Positions 49,529-51,995 of a stretch of DNA of 51,995 bases are shown in pieces. Each line of letters begins with the position of its first letter. Position 1 is the first letter of the stretch. The notes below the pieces were generated by a model. It was not told the origin of the DNA and ran no database searches. It worked only from the letters and a program-made list of their open reading frames with translations. Source of the stretch: Pseudomonadota bacterium (GTDB lineage: Bacteria > Desulfobacterota > Desulfobacteria > Desulfobacterales > JAHIVH01); the NCBI GenBank assembly GCA_018816735.1, contig JAHIVH010000071.1, forward strand, positions 1 through 51,995, in the 5' to 3' direction. A program made the translations under genes and the position numbers.

Positions 49529-50650
49529 CTACAGGGGCAGTGAAATCCAGAACCGGGTGCCATGATCAGGGGAAGAACTGAAATCAACTTTCCCCCCTAA
49601 AATTTCTTCACCGAAAAATTTCATGGCATAGGTCCCCAGTCCTCTTCCGACACTGCTTTTTGTACTGAAATTTCTCTGGAATATTCGCCTGGCAACCGTG
49701 GCCGGTATGAAGGACGGATTGGTGACAGAAAACGTGATCGATTTATCGTCCTTATCCACTTTCAGTTTGATTAAACTGCCTTTTTCAGATGCTTCAAAGG
49801 CATTTGCCAGCATATTGATCAGTATGCGGGTTAAAAGGGAGTAATCGGTATGCACGGCGATATCGCTATCGAATTCAGGAAGTTCCAAGCCTCTTTGTTT
49901 TGCGGAAGGATGGTTGTTGAAAATATCTTTCATTTCTTCCATGAGATTTTTAACAGAGATTTCCCGGCGGTCGGGTGTATAGCTGCCCAGTTTGTTTTGA
50001 AACAGGCATCTTTGAATGTCGATTTCCCGGGCGAGTCTCCGGGATAATTTAAAGATGTCATTAGAGAGTTTATCTTCTTGTTTATCGAAAGACAGCAGTT
50101 CTGCCCTGCCCTGAATGGCATAGACAATATTATTGATGTCATGAAAAAATAATCGTTCAATATTCGCCGATTGCTGTTCTTTGCTGATGTCATTTAAAAA
50201 CAGAAGCAGAAATCGTTTTTGGTCGATATAAATCGGACAGGCGCGTACATTTAAGAACAGCTCTTCTGTTTTTTCGTTTTTTAAAATCGTTAATACGCAC
50301 TTTCTTTCGACAGGCGTATCTGTCTCCAGGCTTGACACGATAGAGATCGCAGCGCCACAGGTGGCGCAGAATTCAGAGGTCCCGCATCCTCCGGGCATAT
50401 CGTGCGCATGGACACAGTTGACATATTCTCCTGGCCGAAGCCCAAGTACGCTTTCCGGGTTTTCAATACCCATGAGGCTAAGGAATTCAATATTCAGGGA
50501 TATGATCTGCCGATGCGCATTGAGTATGGCCACAAGGCCACTCACCGCATTCAACAGGCTGTCAATGACCGGATTGTGGCTGATGTGAAGAATATCTTTT
50601 TCCAAATCGTCATAACTGGCGCGTTCTGGTGATGCAAAGTGCGTTTCCAT
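49529..50650 (-). CDS. PAS-domain sensor histidine kinase, cysteine-rich PAS
   Basis: The soluble 373-residue protein has a PAS-like N-terminal domain (about 30-150) with a Cys/His cluster, CVHAHDMPGGCGTSEFCATC, common in deltaproteobacterial kinases and suggestive of metal, haem or redox sensing. The phospho-acceptor region RLFFHDINNIVYAIQGRAEL has the His. The ATPase domain has the N-box NMLANAFEASEKGS, the G1-like region and GRGLGTYAMKFF, and ends TRFWISLPL. ATG 50650 follows AGGTGA. There is no transmembrane segment. No response regulator is adjacent; the two orphan receiver proteins in the window are conceivable partners. It converges on the SDR gene. Confidence 0.88.
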   Translation of the reverse strand: METHFASPERASYDDLEKDILHISHNPVIDSLLNAVSGLVAILNAHRQIISLNIEFLSLMGIENPESVLGLRPGEYVNCVHAHDMPGGCGTSEFCATCGAAISIVSSLETDTPVERKCVLTILKNEKTEELFLNVRACPIYIDQKRFLLLFLNDISKEQQSANIERLFFHDINNIVYAIQGRAELLSFDKQEDKLSNDIFKLSRRLAREIDIQRCLFQNKLGSYTPDRREISVKNLMEEMKDIFNNHPSAKQRGLELPEFDSDIAVHTDYSLLTRILINMLANAFEASEKGSLIKLKVDKDDKSITFSVTNPSFIPATVARRIFQRNFSTKSSVGRGLGTYAMKFFGEEILGGKVDFSSSPDHGTRFWISLPL

Positions 50651-50775
50651 GAAGATTCACCTGTTCCTTGTGTTCCTTGAAGGGATAATTTCGCTCTTTT
50701 TACCATACAGGCGTTGTTCCTGCAAGACACTAATTTTTAGCGACAAGGGGCCTCAAAAAAGTGGCTCAGCCCCCC

Positions 50776-51663
50776 TTACGTGTCTGGATTCTGCCATAAG
50801 ATCAGCGAATGAAGTCTGGCATTCATATCCTGTGCGACCTGTTTGCATTTAACCCTGAAAATGAAAAAGAGGTTGGGCCGGGGCTCATTGTTCAGCGTTT
50901 CATAGTTCCCCTGGCCTTTTGAAATGATCAGATCCGCCTTCCTGAACATATCGTTGAAGGCTTGTGCGGTTTCCCTCAGATATGTTCCCGGGCACATGCT
51001 GCCGCTTGATATGGTATTGGCCACCTCGCTCATGCCGACATCTTCTGCGTCTTTCAGGGTAATGTCGTTAATGATGGGCTGGTGACGCACCGCGTAGGTG
51101 ATCGACATATCCGGGTAATGCGCCTTTAAGGTTTCGATAAAAATCTTGTCAAAAACGATTTCTCCGGCATTGTCACCCAGGATAAGCGTATTTTTTGCGT
51201 TGCTGCATGCGGAAAGAAATGCATGATAGTCGTATTTTTCAAAAAGAAGATCATCTGCAGAATCAACTTCCTTCAGAATATCAATTGTCCTATGATCGAT
51301 AATGGCAAAATCAAGGATATTGCCCAGAGCAGATAGCTTGATCGCCATTTCAAGTGGAGATGAAGATTCCGCCACTTTTGTCTTAAGATCGTCATATATG
51401 GCCAGAACTGCGTCATTGGCGTTTTGTTTCAATATCCTGTATGGATCATACGCATCGTTCAATCCGGAAATGACGCCTGCTTTTTGAAAGATCTGTTTGG
51501 CCACAAACGGTGGAGGCACAGGAGAGGTTCTCCCGATCTCAAGAAGCAGGTCCAGGGTATAATCCATGAGAGCCTGGGTTTGTTTTTCATTAAAATCGCT
51601 CAAGTCCGATATGGTGAGGACCATGTTGACAATGCAAGGGTAACAATTCAGAAAAATATCCAT
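50776..51663 (-). CDS. DUF89 (ARMT1-like) metal-dependent phosphatase-like protein
   Basis: The 295-residue protein has the DUF89 hallmarks: N-terminal CYPCIVNM (CxxC), central LILGDNAGEIVFDKIFIETL with Asp/Asn for metal binding, a basic HQPIINDITLKDAEDVG segment, and near the C-terminus KADLIISKGQGNYETLNNEP. Archaeal and bacterial members (AF1104 type) are proposed metal-dependent phosphatases acting on damaged sugar phosphates. ATG 51663 has a weak GGGA-type ribosome site. Cytoplasmic and monocistronic. Its upstream region (51664-51833) shows no gene. Confidence 0.88.
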   Translation of the reverse strand: MDIFLNCYPCIVNMVLTISDLSDFNEKQTQALMDYTLDLLLEIGRTSPVPPPFVAKQIFQKAGVISGLNDAYDPYRILKQNANDAVLAIYDDLKTKVAESSSPLEMAIKLSALGNILDFAIIDHRTIDILKEVDSADDLLFEKYDYHAFLSACSNAKNTLILGDNAGEIVFDKIFIETLKAHYPDMSITYAVRHQPIINDITLKDAEDVGMSEVANTISSGSMCPGTYLRETAQAFNDMFRKADLIISKGQGNYETLNNEPRPNLFFIFRVKCKQVAQDMNARLHSLILWQNPDT

Positions 51664-51833
51664 TTTTTTTTCCCATACATGGGTGAGGACCGGTTATCAA
51701 TTCCGGTCGTATCCAACAGTCCATTAGGCCATTATCATTTTTTGAAAAGAATTGGAAAATGTTTATTTGTGTGGCTGCAAAAATTTCGTTTGGATCACCT
51801 GAACCCTGACGCATAAAAAAGTGCGGGTACAGA

Positions 51834-51880
51834 ATGTGGCAATTACGCAATGATGTGGTAACATCTCAAAAAATATGTGG
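51834..51880. repeat. three iterated ATGTGG motifs
   Basis: ATGTGG occurs at 51834-51839, 51853-51858 and 51875-51880, in contexts ATGTGGCAA, ATGTGGTAA and ATGTGGTAG, spaced 19 and 22 bp. The series lies 54 bp before a partial gene at the window edge. Iterated motifs at an element end are typical of transposase-binding subterminal repeats. Confidence 0.4.
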
Positions 51881-51933
51881 TAGTATGAAAATAAATCTAG
51901 ACTTCTAGCTTTGCTAGTGTTATAGCCCTAAAT

Positions 51934-51995
51934 ATGAACATTTCAGGGCTCACAAAAAAAATATCAGACGATGAGAAATCTCCACTTGTAACCGA
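51934..51995 (+). CDS. partial gene at the right edge, possibly an IS66-like transposase start
   Basis: The frame from ATG 51934 is open to the edge and reads MNISGLTKKISDDEKSPLVT. The frame is open upstream to 51901. No ribosome site is visible, but a hairpin surrounds the start (AGCCCT 51924-51929 with AGGGCT 51945-51950). The N-terminus resembles those of some IS66/orphan transposases (K-LSDKE-TPLV), from memory. Only 20 residues are visible, so this is a tentative call. Confidence 0.3.
   Translation, partial: MNISGLTKKISDDEKSPLVT

Noticed and set aside
1..51995. CRISPR array, tRNA or rRNA genes
   Set aside because: No regularly spaced repeats or recognisable tRNA/rRNA sequence were seen on reading; short structured RNAs could be missed without covariance search.

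Overview
The window looks like chromosomal DNA of a strict anaerobe of the Desulfobacterota, most likely Desulfobacterales. This is inferred from gene content: a glycyl radical enzyme with its activase, a sodium-pumping acyl-CoA decarboxylase, single-domain response regulators beside TauE/SafE permeases, small DVU0150-like and DUF4881-like proteins, and several sigma-54 promoters. No rRNA, tRNA or CRISPR array was seen. All names come from reading motifs and family resemblance; no database was searched.

Layout. (1) 0.4-5.7 kb: response regulator, TauE/SafE permease, two-helix membrane protein and a PEP-synthase-like phosphotransferase. (2) 5.7-7.2 kb: a graveyard holding a radical-SAM C-terminus, the C-terminus of a branched-chain amino-acid binding protein, the first codons of livH and a REP-type transposase remnant. 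(3) 7.4-13.2 kb: a large lipoprotein split by a frameshift, a FadL/OmpP1-like outer-membrane protein and a truncated DUF481-like gene. (4) 13.3-15.5 kb: a small ORF, an Sfp-type phosphopantetheinyl transferase and a DHH-family phosphoesterase. (5) 15.9-21.8 kb: a sigma-54-driven operon for a biotin-dependent Na+-pumping decarboxylase of methylmalonyl-CoA type plus a DASS anion transporter. (6) 21.9-23.6 kb: a decayed RND/MMPL exporter. (7) 23.6-29.4 kb: a second copy of the phosphotransferase/TauE/response-regulator theme, with its own sigma-54 promoter. (8) 29.6-31.6 kb: small genes and a sigma-54-driven exported protein. (9) 31.8-37.2 kb: ArsB/NhaD-type transporter, eIF2B-like protein, membrane protein with a cysteine motif, TatC, Na+/Ca2+ exchanger and TPR lipoprotein. 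(10) 37.5-43.9 kb: an oversized class A penicillin-binding protein, a large radical-SAM protein, and a paralogue of the small exported protein. (11) 44.0-49.5 kb: TetR regulator, glycyl radical enzyme with an SCP2-like N-terminal extension, activase and an SDR resembling 3-ketodihydrosphingosine reductase. (12) 49.5-52.0 kb: histidine kinase, DUF89 protein, and the probable start of an insertion sequence at the right edge.

Three things stand out. First, three separate promoters (before the decarboxylase operon and before each small exported protein) share one architecture: two 16-bp enhancer-like dyads exactly 21 bp apart, then a sigma-54 promoter about 135 bp downstream. This points to one activator controlling an unrecognised regulon. 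Second, a phosphotransferase that keeps the ATP-grasp and phospho-histidine domains but has an unknown C-terminal domain instead of the PEP/pyruvate barrel occurs twice, each time with a TauE/SafE permease and a single-domain response regulator. Third, the SCP2-like/glycyl-radical fusion with an SDR and a TetR regulator suggests radical chemistry on a lipophilic or CoA-linked substrate.
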